This document shows, piece after piece, positions 6,332 to 13,068 of a DNA stretch of 13,068 nucleotides. The stretch spans positions 1 through 13,068 of the forward strand of contig CAJJOX010000039.1 in the NCBI GenBank assembly GCA_905193485.1, in the 5' to 3' direction. The translations under genes were made by a program, and so were the position numbers. The notes under the pieces were generated by a model, which saw only the letters and a list, made by a program, of their open reading frames with translations, was not told where the DNA came from and searched no databases. How positions within the stretch are numbered: the first letter of the stretch is position 1; every line of letters starts with the position of its first letter. Source of the DNA: an uncultured Porphyromonadaceae bacterium. GTDB taxonomy: Bacteria > Bacteroidota > Bacteroidia > Bacteroidales > Muribaculaceae.

Positions 6332-7462
6332 CTATGACATCCGCGATTCATAGTCGGCAAAGGTGAATCGACGCAGATAGCTGCATTCACCATCGGCGTC
6401 ACACCATACGATGTCGGGATGTTGGATGCCGTTGAACATGTTTGTTTTGACAGTAGTGTAGTGATTCATGTCCTCGAAACGCAGGCGCTGTCCGGCTTTT
6501 AGCGGCTGTGCGAAACTCCATGGGCCGCAATAATCGCCGCTCAGGCATGAGTTGCCGCCCATTCTGTAGGTGGGTAGTGAAGGATTGTCGTCAACGCTTT
6601 CAGTAATTGTGGGTCGGTATGGCATTTCGAGGCAGTCAGGCATATGGCAGGCAAACGATGCGTCTATAATTGCTGTGGCCACCCCCTGATTTTTTACGAT
6701 ATCAACCACCGAAGTGACAAGATCGCCGGTTTGCCAGGTGAAAGCGCTCCCCGGCTCAAGAATCACATTCAGATTGGGATGTCGCTGGCGGAAATTTTTG
6801 AGCAGATTGACAAGGTGATCCACATCATAACCTTTGCGTGTCATGAGGTGGCCGCCTCCCATATTGACCCATTTGAGATGTGGAAGGAATTCACCGAATT
6901 GTTCTTCAAATGACGCAAGCACACGCTCGAGATCGGTTGATGATGACTCACATAATGCATGAAAATGAAGCCCTTCGATTCCGTCGGGCAGCTTTTCGTC
7001 GATCATGTCGCGCGTGACGCCGAAGCGTGAGCCGGGGAGAGCCGGATTGTAGATGTCTGTCTCGATTACCGAACATTGCGGATTGACACGTAGTCCCGGA
7101 CTCACTCCGGCGGCTGTCGCGCGGGATGCGAATCGTTTAAATTGGCTCAGCGAGTTGAATGTGATGTGTGACGACCCTGCAAGAAAACTGTCGATTGTCT
7201 GTTCGGTGTAGGCCGGACAGTAGCTGTGGGCTTTGCATTGCAGATGTTTGTTGCCAAGCTGTAGTTCGTTGAGTGAGGATGCTGTGAAGTGAAAGCCCAT
7301 CTCACGGAGCGGGCCAAGCGCGCGCCACAGTGAGTTGGCTTTGAAAGCCATGATGATTTCGACCCCTGCGCGGTGACGGACCGAATCTATAAGATTCAGA
7401 TTGTGACGCAGGCGTGATTCGTAGACAATGTAATATGGTGTGGGCAATTGCGACTCTTTCAT
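6332..7462 (-). CDS. nspC: Carboxynorspermidine/carboxyspermidine decarboxylase
   Basis: NspC is a PLP enzyme of the alanine racemase/ornithine decarboxylase fold III group. It removes the carboxyl group from carboxy(nor)spermidine, the last step of the alternative spermidine/norspermidine route used by many gut Bacteroidetes. The 376 residues match the family length. Visible features are TPYYIVYESRL at the start, the PLP lysine K41 in MAFKANSLW, GLHFHALCE (164-172), the phosphate-binding MGGGHLMT (201-208), EPGSA (236-240), the PDCLEMPYRP segment (275-284) and the active-site GNSCLSGD with Cys 306 and Asp 310. All key residues look intact. The partner carboxyspermidine dehydrogenase is not in this window. 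It starts 11 bases after the pcrA stop, indicating co-transcription. Confidence 0.93.
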   Translation of the reverse strand: MKESQLPTPYYIVYESRLRHNLNLIDSVRHRAGVEIIMAFKANSLWRALGPLREMGFHFTASSLNELQLGNKHLQCKAHSYCPAYTEQTIDSFLAGSSHITFNSLSQFKRFASRATAAGVSPGLRVNPQCSVIETDIYNPALPGSRFGVTRDMIDEKLPDGIEGLHFHALCESSSTDLERVLASFEEQFGEFLPHLKWVNMGGGHLMTRKGYDVDHLVNLLKNFRQRHPNLNVILEPGSAFTWQTGDLVTSVVDIVKNQGVATAIIDASFACHMPDCLEMPYRPTITESVDDNPSLPTYRMGGNSCLSGDYCGPWSFAQPLKAGQRLRFEDMNHYTTVKTNMFNGIQHPDIVWCDADGECSYLRRFTFADYESRMS

Positions 7463-7473
7463 CGGATTTGAGG

Positions 7474-9798
7474 TCAGGATTGGATGATTGAAAAACGGGC
7501 GAATTTGAGCAGTAGCACACGGCTGCCGAGATTGCTGAAATTGACTACAATACGAGGATCGGGATGAGATGTGTCGATAGACATTATAACACCCTTGCCG
7601 AATCGGTTGTGTTCGATGAACATGCCTTCCGACACCTCATCAACGGTGTGATAGCCTTCCGGAACAGATGCTTTGCTTTTGGCTGATGACTGTGATGGTA
7701 CTGAAACTGTGGAAACATGAGTCGTCGGACTCAAGCTTTGCCGTGACCGTGAAGGAGATGGTGAATTGTGATATGATTCGGCGTAGGACTCAAACGGACG
7801 TTTCACGGGTGCAATCGATGTGCCGGTAGACAGTTTGAGATAGCGTGTGTCAATATCACGCAGGAATCTCGATGGAGACGTGGTGCATGTCATTCCATTG
7901 CGATAGCGGCTTGAGGCATAGCTCATCATACAGAAATTTCTGGCGCGTGTGATTGCGACATACAACAGTCGGCGTTCCTCTTCAATCTCGCTGAGCGAAT
8001 TGTTTGACATGGCCGATGGAAACAGATCCTCTTCCACGCCTACGATAAACACATTGTTGAATTCCAGTCCTTTGGCAGCATGGACGGTCATCAGAGTCAC
8101 ACGTTCCATGGCTTGTCCGTCGGTATCGTCTAAATCCTGATCGGTGGACAAAGATATGTCGCTCAAAAAGTCATTGAGGCTGATGGCCATGTTGCCTTCC
8201 TCGGTGTGATTGTCGATAAATTCCCTGACACCGGCCAGCAGTTCGTTGAGGTTTTCCTGTTTTGACAGATTTTCCGGTGTCTTGTCATTGATGAGCATGG
8301 AAAGAAGATGCGTACGCTCGATAATCATCCGAGCCAGAGTATCCGCGTTTTCACCGGCGGAATTAGCATTGACAAACGATTGGATCAACGATCTGAAATC
8401 TTCAATTTTCCGCCGTGTGCCTGAGTTGAATCCGGTGTTGAAGGCTTCCGGATCGTTTATTACGGTCCAGATGCTCACCTTGGCGTCGATTGCAGCGCGA
8501 ACAAGCTTGTTAAGGGTCGTGTCGCCGATACCTCTCGATGGAAAATTGATGATGCGGCGAAGAGCTTCGTCGTCGTCAGGATTGACCGCCATGCGGAAAT
8601 AAGCTATGGCATCTTTCACTTCTTTGCGCTGATAAAACGAGAGACCGCCGTAGATACGGTATGGTATATTGCGTTTTCGGAGTGATTCCTCAAGTACACG
8701 GCTTTGCGCATTGGTGCGATAGAGTATGGCAAAATCCTCGAAAGAATCGGATGTGCGCATCTTTAATTGCGATATACGATTGGCGACAAGATACCCTTCC
8801 TCGAAGTCGCTGTAGCTTTGCACAACTTCTATGCGCGAACCGATATCGTTGTTTGAAAATACTTTTTTGCGAATCTGCTGGGTGTTTTTTTCGATGAGCG
8901 AGTTGGCGGCGTTGATGATGTTTTGTGTCGAGCGATAGTTCTGTTCGAGTTTGAAAATGCGCAATGAAGGATAGCCGCGCTGGAGATTGAGAATGTTGCT
9001 GATGTTGGCGCCACGGAAAGAATAGATGCTCTGCGCATCGTCGCCTACAACGCAAAGGCGTTCGTCGGCATTGCACAATTGCGACACTATGACATGCTGG
9101 GCGAAATTCGTATCCTGATATTCGTCGACAAGCACATAGCGGAAGAATTCCTGATAATGATGCAGGATGTCGGGATTGTCGCGCATGAGCACGTTGGTAT
9201 AGTAAAGCAGATCGTCGAAGTCCATCGCTCCGGAACTGACGCAGCGGTCACGGTAGATGCGGTATATCAGATATGTTTCGGGCCGACGGGCCTGTCGGTC
9301 AGCTTCCATCACATCTTTCAATGTCGCATATTTTTCCGGTGAAACCAGTGCGTTTTTAGCTGATGAAATAGCTCCGAGCACGGTATTGGGCTTATAGATC
9401 TTATCATCGTATCCGAGGTCCTTTATGATGGATTTTACGAGCGACTTGCTGTCGGCGGCATCGTAGATCGTGAAGTTTGAACGGTAGCCTACGCGATCGG
9501 CGTTCTGTCGTAAAATGCGGCAGAATATGGAGTGGAATGTGCCCATCCACAGTCGCGACGCGATTTTTGTTCCGACAAGTTGCTCTATGCGTTCACGCAT
9601 TTCACGGGCTGCTTTGTTGGTGAAAGTGAGGGCAAGGATGCGCCATGGTTCATAGCCAAGTTCAAGCAGATGCACAATCTTGTAAGTGAGCACGCGGGTC
9701 TTTCCCGAACCGGCACCGGCGATGACGAGTTCAGGGCCGTCGGTGTAGACAACGGCGTCGCGTTGTTGTGTGTTGAGTTTCTGAAGATATTCTTCCAC
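7474..9798 (-). CDS. pcrA: UvrD/PcrA-type superfamily 1 DNA helicase
   Basis: The 774-residue ATP-dependent 3'-5' DNA helicase acts in excision repair, removal of recombination intermediates and replication conflicts. SF1A motifs run in order: Q-motif LNTQQRDAV, Walker A GAGSGKT (28-34), Ia LTFTNKAAREM (57-67), II VDEYQDTN (224-231), III GDDAQSIYSFRGA (252-264), IV LEQNYRST (284-291), V TVHAAKGLEF (571-580) and VI EERRLLYVAITRAR (607-620). A Ser/Pro-rich linker (about 656-712) leads to a C-terminal Tudor-like domain (FIEHNRFGKGVI...VNF), which in PcrA binds RNA polymerase. The start is GTG at 9798: an in-frame TAA lies four codons upstream, and the Q-motif follows at residue 8. It heads a run with nspC, a glycosyltransferase and radC. 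Confidence 0.95.
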   Translation of the reverse strand: MEEYLQKLNTQQRDAVVYTDGPELVIAGAGSGKTRVLTYKIVHLLELGYEPWRILALTFTNKAAREMRERIEQLVGTKIASRLWMGTFHSIFCRILRQNADRVGYRSNFTIYDAADSKSLVKSIIKDLGYDDKIYKPNTVLGAISSAKNALVSPEKYATLKDVMEADRQARRPETYLIYRIYRDRCVSSGAMDFDDLLYYTNVLMRDNPDILHHYQEFFRYVLVDEYQDTNFAQHVIVSQLCNADERLCVVGDDAQSIYSFRGANISNILNLQRGYPSLRIFKLEQNYRSTQNIINAANSLIEKNTQQIRKKVFSNNDIGSRIEVVQSYSDFEEGYLVANRISQLKMRTSDSFEDFAILYRTNAQSRVLEESLRKRNIPYRIYGGLSFYQRKEVKDAIAYFRMAVNPDDDEALRRIINFPSRGIGDTTLNKLVRAAIDAKVSIWTVINDPEAFNTGFNSGTRRKIEDFRSLIQSFVNANSAGENADTLARMIIERTHLLSMLINDKTPENLSKQENLNELLAGVREFIDNHTEEGNMAISLNDFLSDISLSTDQDLDDTDGQAMERVTLMTVHAAKGLEFNNVFIVGVEEDLFPSAMSNNSLSEIEEERRLLYVAITRARNFCMMSYASSRYRNGMTCTTSPSRFLRDIDTRYLKLSTGTSIAPVKRPFESYAESYHNSPSPSRSRQSLSPTTHVSTVSVPSQSSAKSKASVPEGYHTVDEVSEGMFIEHNRFGKGVIMSIDTSHPDPRIVVNFSNLGSRVLLLKFARFSIIQS

Positions 9799-9814
9799 GG
9801 GCTTTGATTACGGT

Positions 9815-9869
9815 GAGCCGGTTTGGCTTTCTATTGCAAAAATACGAAATTTCGTCGGCAATCCGGCTC
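9815..9869. repeat. Imperfect inverted repeat flanking the pcrA promoter
   Basis: GAGCCGGTTTG (9815-9825) is the inverted counterpart of CAATCCGGCTC (9859-9869), matching at 10 of 11 positions, with 33 bases between. The spacer contains the TATTTTTG promoter element and a short ACGAAATTTCGT palindrome (9844-9855). The arms could be operator half-sites or a stem at the end of the upstream ktrA transcript. No T-run supports a terminator. Confidence 0.4.
9837..9844 (-). promoter_or_regulatory. Bacteroidetes-type -7 promoter element for the pcrA run
   Basis: On the minus strand this reads TATTTTTG, a perfect match to the Bacteroidetes -7 consensus TAnnTTTG, followed by C as is common. It lies 38 bases upstream of the pcrA GTG. 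A TTG occurs upstream on the same strand, but only about 14 bases away, closer than the usual ~19-21, so the -33 box is not convincing. Confidence 0.55.
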
Positions 9870-9883
9870 TGAATAAATGAAAA

Positions 9884-10582
9884 TCAGGCTTTGTTGTAAT
9901 GCTTGAACAGTCGACGGAACGATTCAATTTCACCGAAACAAGTGATCATGTCGTCGTCCTGCACTCGTTGGTCCGGGGTCAGGATATCGGTAATCACATT
10001 GTAGCGTTGATGCTCGATACCGAGAATGTTGCGGGAGGGTTGTTTGCGCGATACGGCTATGAGGGTGAGTGCGAATTCACTGTCGAGGTCAAGGCTTGAA
10101 TAGCGAAGACCGACAAAAAGCCGTGGCACATGGAATTTCACCACCATGTGATTTTCATCGACATGCAAAGCTTCGGTGTCGTTTCCGAGTGCCATTTCAT
10201 TGACGAGGTCGGCGGCCGCACGCTGTTCGGGCGTGATGATGCGGTCGATGTTGAAGCTTTGCAGTATCGATTCATGCAAGTGGTCTATGGCGCGTGCATA
10301 GATGTGTGGAACACCGAGCTTTTTGAGAATGGCTACCGTGCGTATGCTGGCACCGAAATTTTCCCCTATGGCTACGATGACAAGATCGACGTTTCTCAGC
10401 GGCAATACGCCGAGCGACACTTCATCGGTGGAGTCAATGATATATGCCGTGGATATGAAGTCTTTGATTGATTCGACGAGCGAAGGGTCTTTGTCGGCTC
10501 CGATCACTTCGTGTCCCATGTTGGTGAGGTCGATGGCGAGATTTGAACCGTAGATGCCGAGTCCGATGATGAGATAGCGCAT
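9884..10582 (-). CDS. ktrA: K+ uptake regulatory subunit with RCK domains (KtrA/TrkA family)
   Basis: This 232-residue cytosolic protein gates the K+ pore encoded next to it. The N-terminal RCK Rossmann domain has the dinucleotide motif GLGIYGSN (7-14), with Asp 30 at the end of the second strand (NAD-type). It continues through LVIVAIGENFGASI (67-80) and the IYARA segment (94-98). The RCK-C/TrkA-C domain covers about 135-225. A single RCK unit of this length is the KtrA form, which builds an octameric ring, rather than the doubled E. coli TrkA; the symbol is given on this basis. It starts 27 bases after the pore gene's stop. The 85 bases beyond its own stop hold the promoter of the pcrA run. 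Confidence 0.93.
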   Translation of the reverse strand: MRYLIIGLGIYGSNLAIDLTNMGHEVIGADKDPSLVESIKDFISTAYIIDSTDEVSLGVLPLRNVDLVIVAIGENFGASIRTVAILKKLGVPHIYARAIDHLHESILQSFNIDRIITPEQRAAADLVNEMALGNDTEALHVDENHMVVKFHVPRLFVGLRYSSLDLDSEFALTLIAVSRKQPSRNILGIEHQRYNVITDILTPDQRVQDDDMITCFGEIESFRRLFKHYNKA

Positions 10583-10609
10583 TGTTGTGGAGATAAGTTT
10601 TGGTTGTGT

Positions 10610-12487
10610 TTAGTTTATGATGATGTTGTCGGCGGGATACGAGATGCCGGTTTGACGATGGTGTCGCACGATACCCGTTAGAAGTGATATCAGTCCTACG
10701 CGTCCAAGGAACATAGCCACGCACAGAATCACTTCTGACGCGTCGGAAAGCTGTGACGTGATGCCAAGAGAAGAGCCGACGGTGAACAGTGCCGAGCAAG
10801 ATTCGAAAAGAAGTGAGCGCACCGGAAGGTCGGGTTCGAGTCCGACCAGCGTAACGGAGAAAAGGAGATAGGAAATAATGGATAGGGCCACTACCGCATT
10901 GGCGCGTCGTATCGAACCGGTCGCGACGGTGCGATTGAATGCCACCACTTTGGGAGCTCCGGTTACAATGGCACGGATGTTGAGGCATATGGCCGCGAGA
11001 GTGTTGACTTTGATACCGCCCGCGGTTGACTGGGCGGCGCCGCCAACCCACATTAGGAAAAGCACGATAAGAAGCGTGGTGTTGAGGAATCCGGCCGGAT
11101 TGAGTGACACAAATCCTGCGCTGCGGGGTGATGCTGAATTGAATACCGATTGAGTCACTTTTTCCCAAAACGTCATTCCTGCAAGCGAATTGTTATATTC
11201 GAGAATGAAAAAAATGAGGGCGCCTGCTGCGAAAAGAATGGCGAAAGTGACAAGCACGATCTTTGTATTCATATTATAAATGTGCACCTGACGGGCGTCG
11301 GTGTTTCGTGCGATATGCAGCAAACGGTTTTTGACCTGTCGGAAACGAATGGCGATGACGTCACGGAGATTGACCAGAATCGGGAATCCGATGCTGCCGG
11401 CAATGATAATGGCCGACATTATCCAATAGATGGATAAGTTTCCGTTGAGAAGCATTGGATTGGCCATGCCGTCGGGGAGAGTGGAGAATCCTGCGTTGCA
11501 GAAGGCAGATATGGCGTGAAACGCGGAGAACGCGATCTCGTCAGGCAATGTCATGCCGAGAGTGCCATGAATCGATGCAAAGATAAGTAGAGCGCCTATT
11601 GTTTCGACAATAATGGTGAATCCGAATATATAGAGAAGTGTAGGTATGAGGGCCGACATGCTTTTAGAGTAGACCATATCTTTGAGCATCAGTTGGCTGT
11701 AGATGGATGTTTCTCCGCTGAAGAAGAGTGCGAAGAAACTTGTGAAGGTCATAACTCCAAGAGCTCCTATCTGGATAAGGATTACCAGAATGAGCTGTCC
11801 GAATGGTGTGAATGTGGCGGCGACATCGACCGGTGTGAGTCCCGTAATGCTGATGGCGCTTGTGCTGACGAACAGGGAATCGATATATGAGATGTCGGTG
11901 TATGTGCATTTGGGAAGCATCAGCATGAAAGAGCCTATTATGATGAACACCAGGAAGCTGCATGACATAAGAAATGACGGGTTCGTGCGGCGTCCGATAA
12001 GTTTGAATATGGCGAATGACAGACCGACGACCGAATAAGCGCCCAGACATCCGTAGATGAATTTGTTGGAATAAAGGATTGTTTCGAGCCATGGAATCCA
12101 CGGATTGTCTGGGTGGGGATAGATCCAGGGCAGCAGTGTGACGAGCATGGCTATATCGACAACCCATTTGACGGTTCGGGTGTTGCGCAATGTGTCGCGA
12201 AGATTGAATATGAGATTGAAGAGAATGTTGGCTATGAAGGTACCTTGACATAGCCGGAGCACATTGTGGATGCGTAGGACGTCTGCAGGGGTGTGTTCAT
12301 ATCCCGCACGAATGACAATGGTTACAATGCACACTATCGCGGCTGCAACCGAGAGGATGTATAAAACTTGTGAAACGGCACCTATCACAGGCATTGACCG
12401 ATGTCCGAAACGCAAGGTCGCGTGACGAATAAGATCGATGCCCGAGGCAAACTTTCGAAATATGTTGTCGTTTTTTGGTGAAGACAT
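10610..12487 (-). CDS. ktrB: TrkH/KtrB family K+ uptake pore protein with long N-terminal membrane extension
   Basis: The 625-residue inner-membrane protein forms the K+ translocation path. The four pore repeats are visible by their filter glycines: SITGL (G216), CNAGF (G333), RSAGF (G458) and FTVGSSL (G571). The third-repeat loop helix region GGAAQSTAGGIKVNT (482-496) and the C-terminal FLGRVGLISLL (593-603) also match the family. KtrB/TrkH proteins are usually about 440-490 residues. Here ~165 extra N-terminal residues carry about four hydrophobic segments (near 37-60, 80-97, 108-122, 143-164) before the first canonical repeat. Similar extensions occur in Bacteroidetes TrkH proteins as I remember them. 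It is followed by its RCK regulator after 27 bases and preceded by an ABC-F gene after 27 bases, suggesting one operon. The symbol is approximate (trkH is also used). Confidence 0.93.
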   Translation of the reverse strand: MSSPKNDNIFRKFASGIDLIRHATLRFGHRSMPVIGAVSQVLYILSVAAAIVCIVTIVIRAGYEHTPADVLRIHNVLRLCQGTFIANILFNLIFNLRDTLRNTRTVKWVVDIAMLVTLLPWIYPHPDNPWIPWLETILYSNKFIYGCLGAYSVVGLSFAIFKLIGRRTNPSFLMSCSFLVFIIIGSFMLMLPKCTYTDISYIDSLFVSTSAISITGLTPVDVAATFTPFGQLILVILIQIGALGVMTFTSFFALFFSGETSIYSQLMLKDMVYSKSMSALIPTLLYIFGFTIIVETIGALLIFASIHGTLGMTLPDEIAFSAFHAISAFCNAGFSTLPDGMANPMLLNGNLSIYWIMSAIIIAGSIGFPILVNLRDVIAIRFRQVKNRLLHIARNTDARQVHIYNMNTKIVLVTFAILFAAGALIFFILEYNNSLAGMTFWEKVTQSVFNSASPRSAGFVSLNPAGFLNTTLLIVLFLMWVGGAAQSTAGGIKVNTLAAICLNIRAIVTGAPKVVAFNRTVATGSIRRANAVVALSIISYLLFSVTLVGLEPDLPVRSLLFESCSALFTVGSSLGITSQLSDASEVILCVAMFLGRVGLISLLTGIVRHHRQTGISYPADNIIIN

Positions 12488-12514
12488 GAGAGTATGCTAT
12501 GGAAAAGGCGACAG

Positions 12515-13068
12515 TTATGATAGTTCGGACAATTCGAGCCACCGCATCTCTTTTTCATCAAGAAGACATGTTATCTCATCGTAACGTTTCGACATTGTTT
12601 CAACGTCAGGGAGGGTTTCGCCTGAGTTGAATCTGGCTTCCAGAGCCTTTTTTTCGTTGGTGAGATCGTCGATTTCAGTGCTGAGGGCTTCAAATTCCTT
12701 GCGTTCTTTGAATGTGAGCTTACGGGGTCGTTCCGCAATCGGTCGGCGGGATTGCGCCGGCTGTTGTCTGGCGGTACCTTTCGTTTCAGCTGCAAGACGG
12801 GCATCACGCTCCCGCTGATAGTTGCGGAAGTCGGTGTAACTGCCAGGGAAGTCACGTATCACGCCCTCTCCTTCAAGCACCCATAGATGGTCGACAATGC
12901 TGTCAAGAAAAAAACGGTCGTGAGACACGACAATGAGGCATCCCGAGAACGTGCGCAGATACTCTTCGAGTATGCCGAGCGTCATGATGTCGAGGTCGTT
13001 GGTCGGCTCGTCGAGTATCAGGAAATTCGGACGCCGCATAAGTACGGTGGCCAGATGCAGGCGGCATC
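12515..13068 (-). CDS. ABC-F family ATPase, C-terminal part (Uup-like), truncated by window edge
   Basis: Only the last ~184 residues are inside the window; the frame stays open to the right edge. The visible part starts CRLHLATVLMRRP, the tail of the ABC signature helix of the second nucleotide-binding domain. It continues with the Walker B and D-loop FLILDEPTNDLD and the H-loop VVSHDRFFLD, all typical of ABC-F proteins, which have no membrane domain and act on the ribosome. A charged linker rich in Arg, Gln and Pro follows, then a C-terminal coiled coil (TFKERKEFEALSTEIDDL...LEARFNSGE...RYDEITCLLDEKEMRWLEL), the ABC_tran_CTD domain found in Uup. The segment EGVIRDFPGSYTDF fits Uup-type proteins. 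The ATG at 13039 is internal, not the start. It is followed after 27 bases by the K+ pore gene. Confidence 0.9.
   Translation of the reverse strand, partial: CRLHLATVLMRRPNFLILDEPTNDLDIMTLGILEEYLRTFSGCLIVVSHDRFFLDSIVDHLWVLEGEGVIRDFPGSYTDFRNYQRERDARLAAETKGTARQQPAQSRRPIAERPRKLTFKERKEFEALSTEIDDLTNEKKALEARFNSGETLPDVETMSKRYDEITCLLDEKEMRWLELSELS

Noticed and set aside
6318..6345. Hairpin (CGCGGA/TCCGCG) at the nspC stop codon as a terminator
   Set aside because: The main stem is only six pairs, it overlaps coding sequence and no T-run follows in the direction of transcription.
9844..9855. Perfect 12-base palindrome ACGAAATTTCGT next to the pcrA promoter element
   Set aside because: By itself this is at chance level. 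It is mentioned only as part of the larger inverted repeat arrangement.
10434..11168. 244-residue minus-strand frame across ktrA and the pore gene
   Set aside because: It overlaps two well-supported genes in another frame and its product is low-complexity, rich in Arg, His, Ser and Thr.
11664..12251. 195-residue frame inside the K+ pore gene
   Set aside because: It is a shadow frame rich in His, Arg and Ser, with no motif. The pore protein's membrane segments and filter glycines support the other frame.

Overview
The window looks like a chromosomal contig end from a Bacteroidales bacterium, most plausibly a Muribaculaceae-type gut commensal. This is inferred from base composition near 50% GC, a PCMD-domain surface lipoprotein with small outer-membrane barrel proteins, weak ribosome binding sites, a TAnnTTTG-type promoter element, and a TrkH-family protein with a long N-terminal extension. 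No rRNA, tRNA, CRISPR array, insertion sequence or phage gene was found. Coding density is high, and no gene-free stretch reaches 300 bases. The longest are 132 bases at 4417-4548 and 85 bases at 9799-9883.

Plus strand, 1-4416. The first ~48 bases are an almost pure G/C string starting with 16 C, probably an assembly or sequencing artefact. They run into the 3' end of an outer-membrane beta-barrel-like gene (to 375). A paralogue (388-1263) follows at once, then a PCMD lipoprotein gene whose start overlaps it by 14 bases (1250-2878). These three look like one cell-envelope transcription unit of unknown job. Next come a short NfeD protein (2914-3369) and a stomatin/paraslipin SPFH protein (3442-4416), the familiar membrane-organising pair.

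The plus-strand genes meet the minus-strand genes at 4417-4548. This spacer holds a small hairpin and a set of interleaved inverted repeats.

Minus strand, 13068 down to 4549 (seven genes). First is a 5'-truncated ABC-F ATPase at the right edge, followed after 27-base gaps by the K+ uptake pair: a TrkH/KtrB pore subunit (625 aa) and a KtrA/TrkA RCK subunit. After an 85-base spacer with a good promoter candidate comes pcrA/uvrD helicase, nspC (carboxynorspermidine decarboxylase), a family-2 glycosyltransferase and radC, closely packed (gaps of 11, 50 and 2 bases) and probably co-transcribed.

Most of the window is housekeeping. The least explained parts are the barrel-barrel-PCMD unit, the N-terminal membrane domain of the K+ channel subunit, the interleaved repeats in the convergent spacer, and the inverted repeat around the pcrA promoter.
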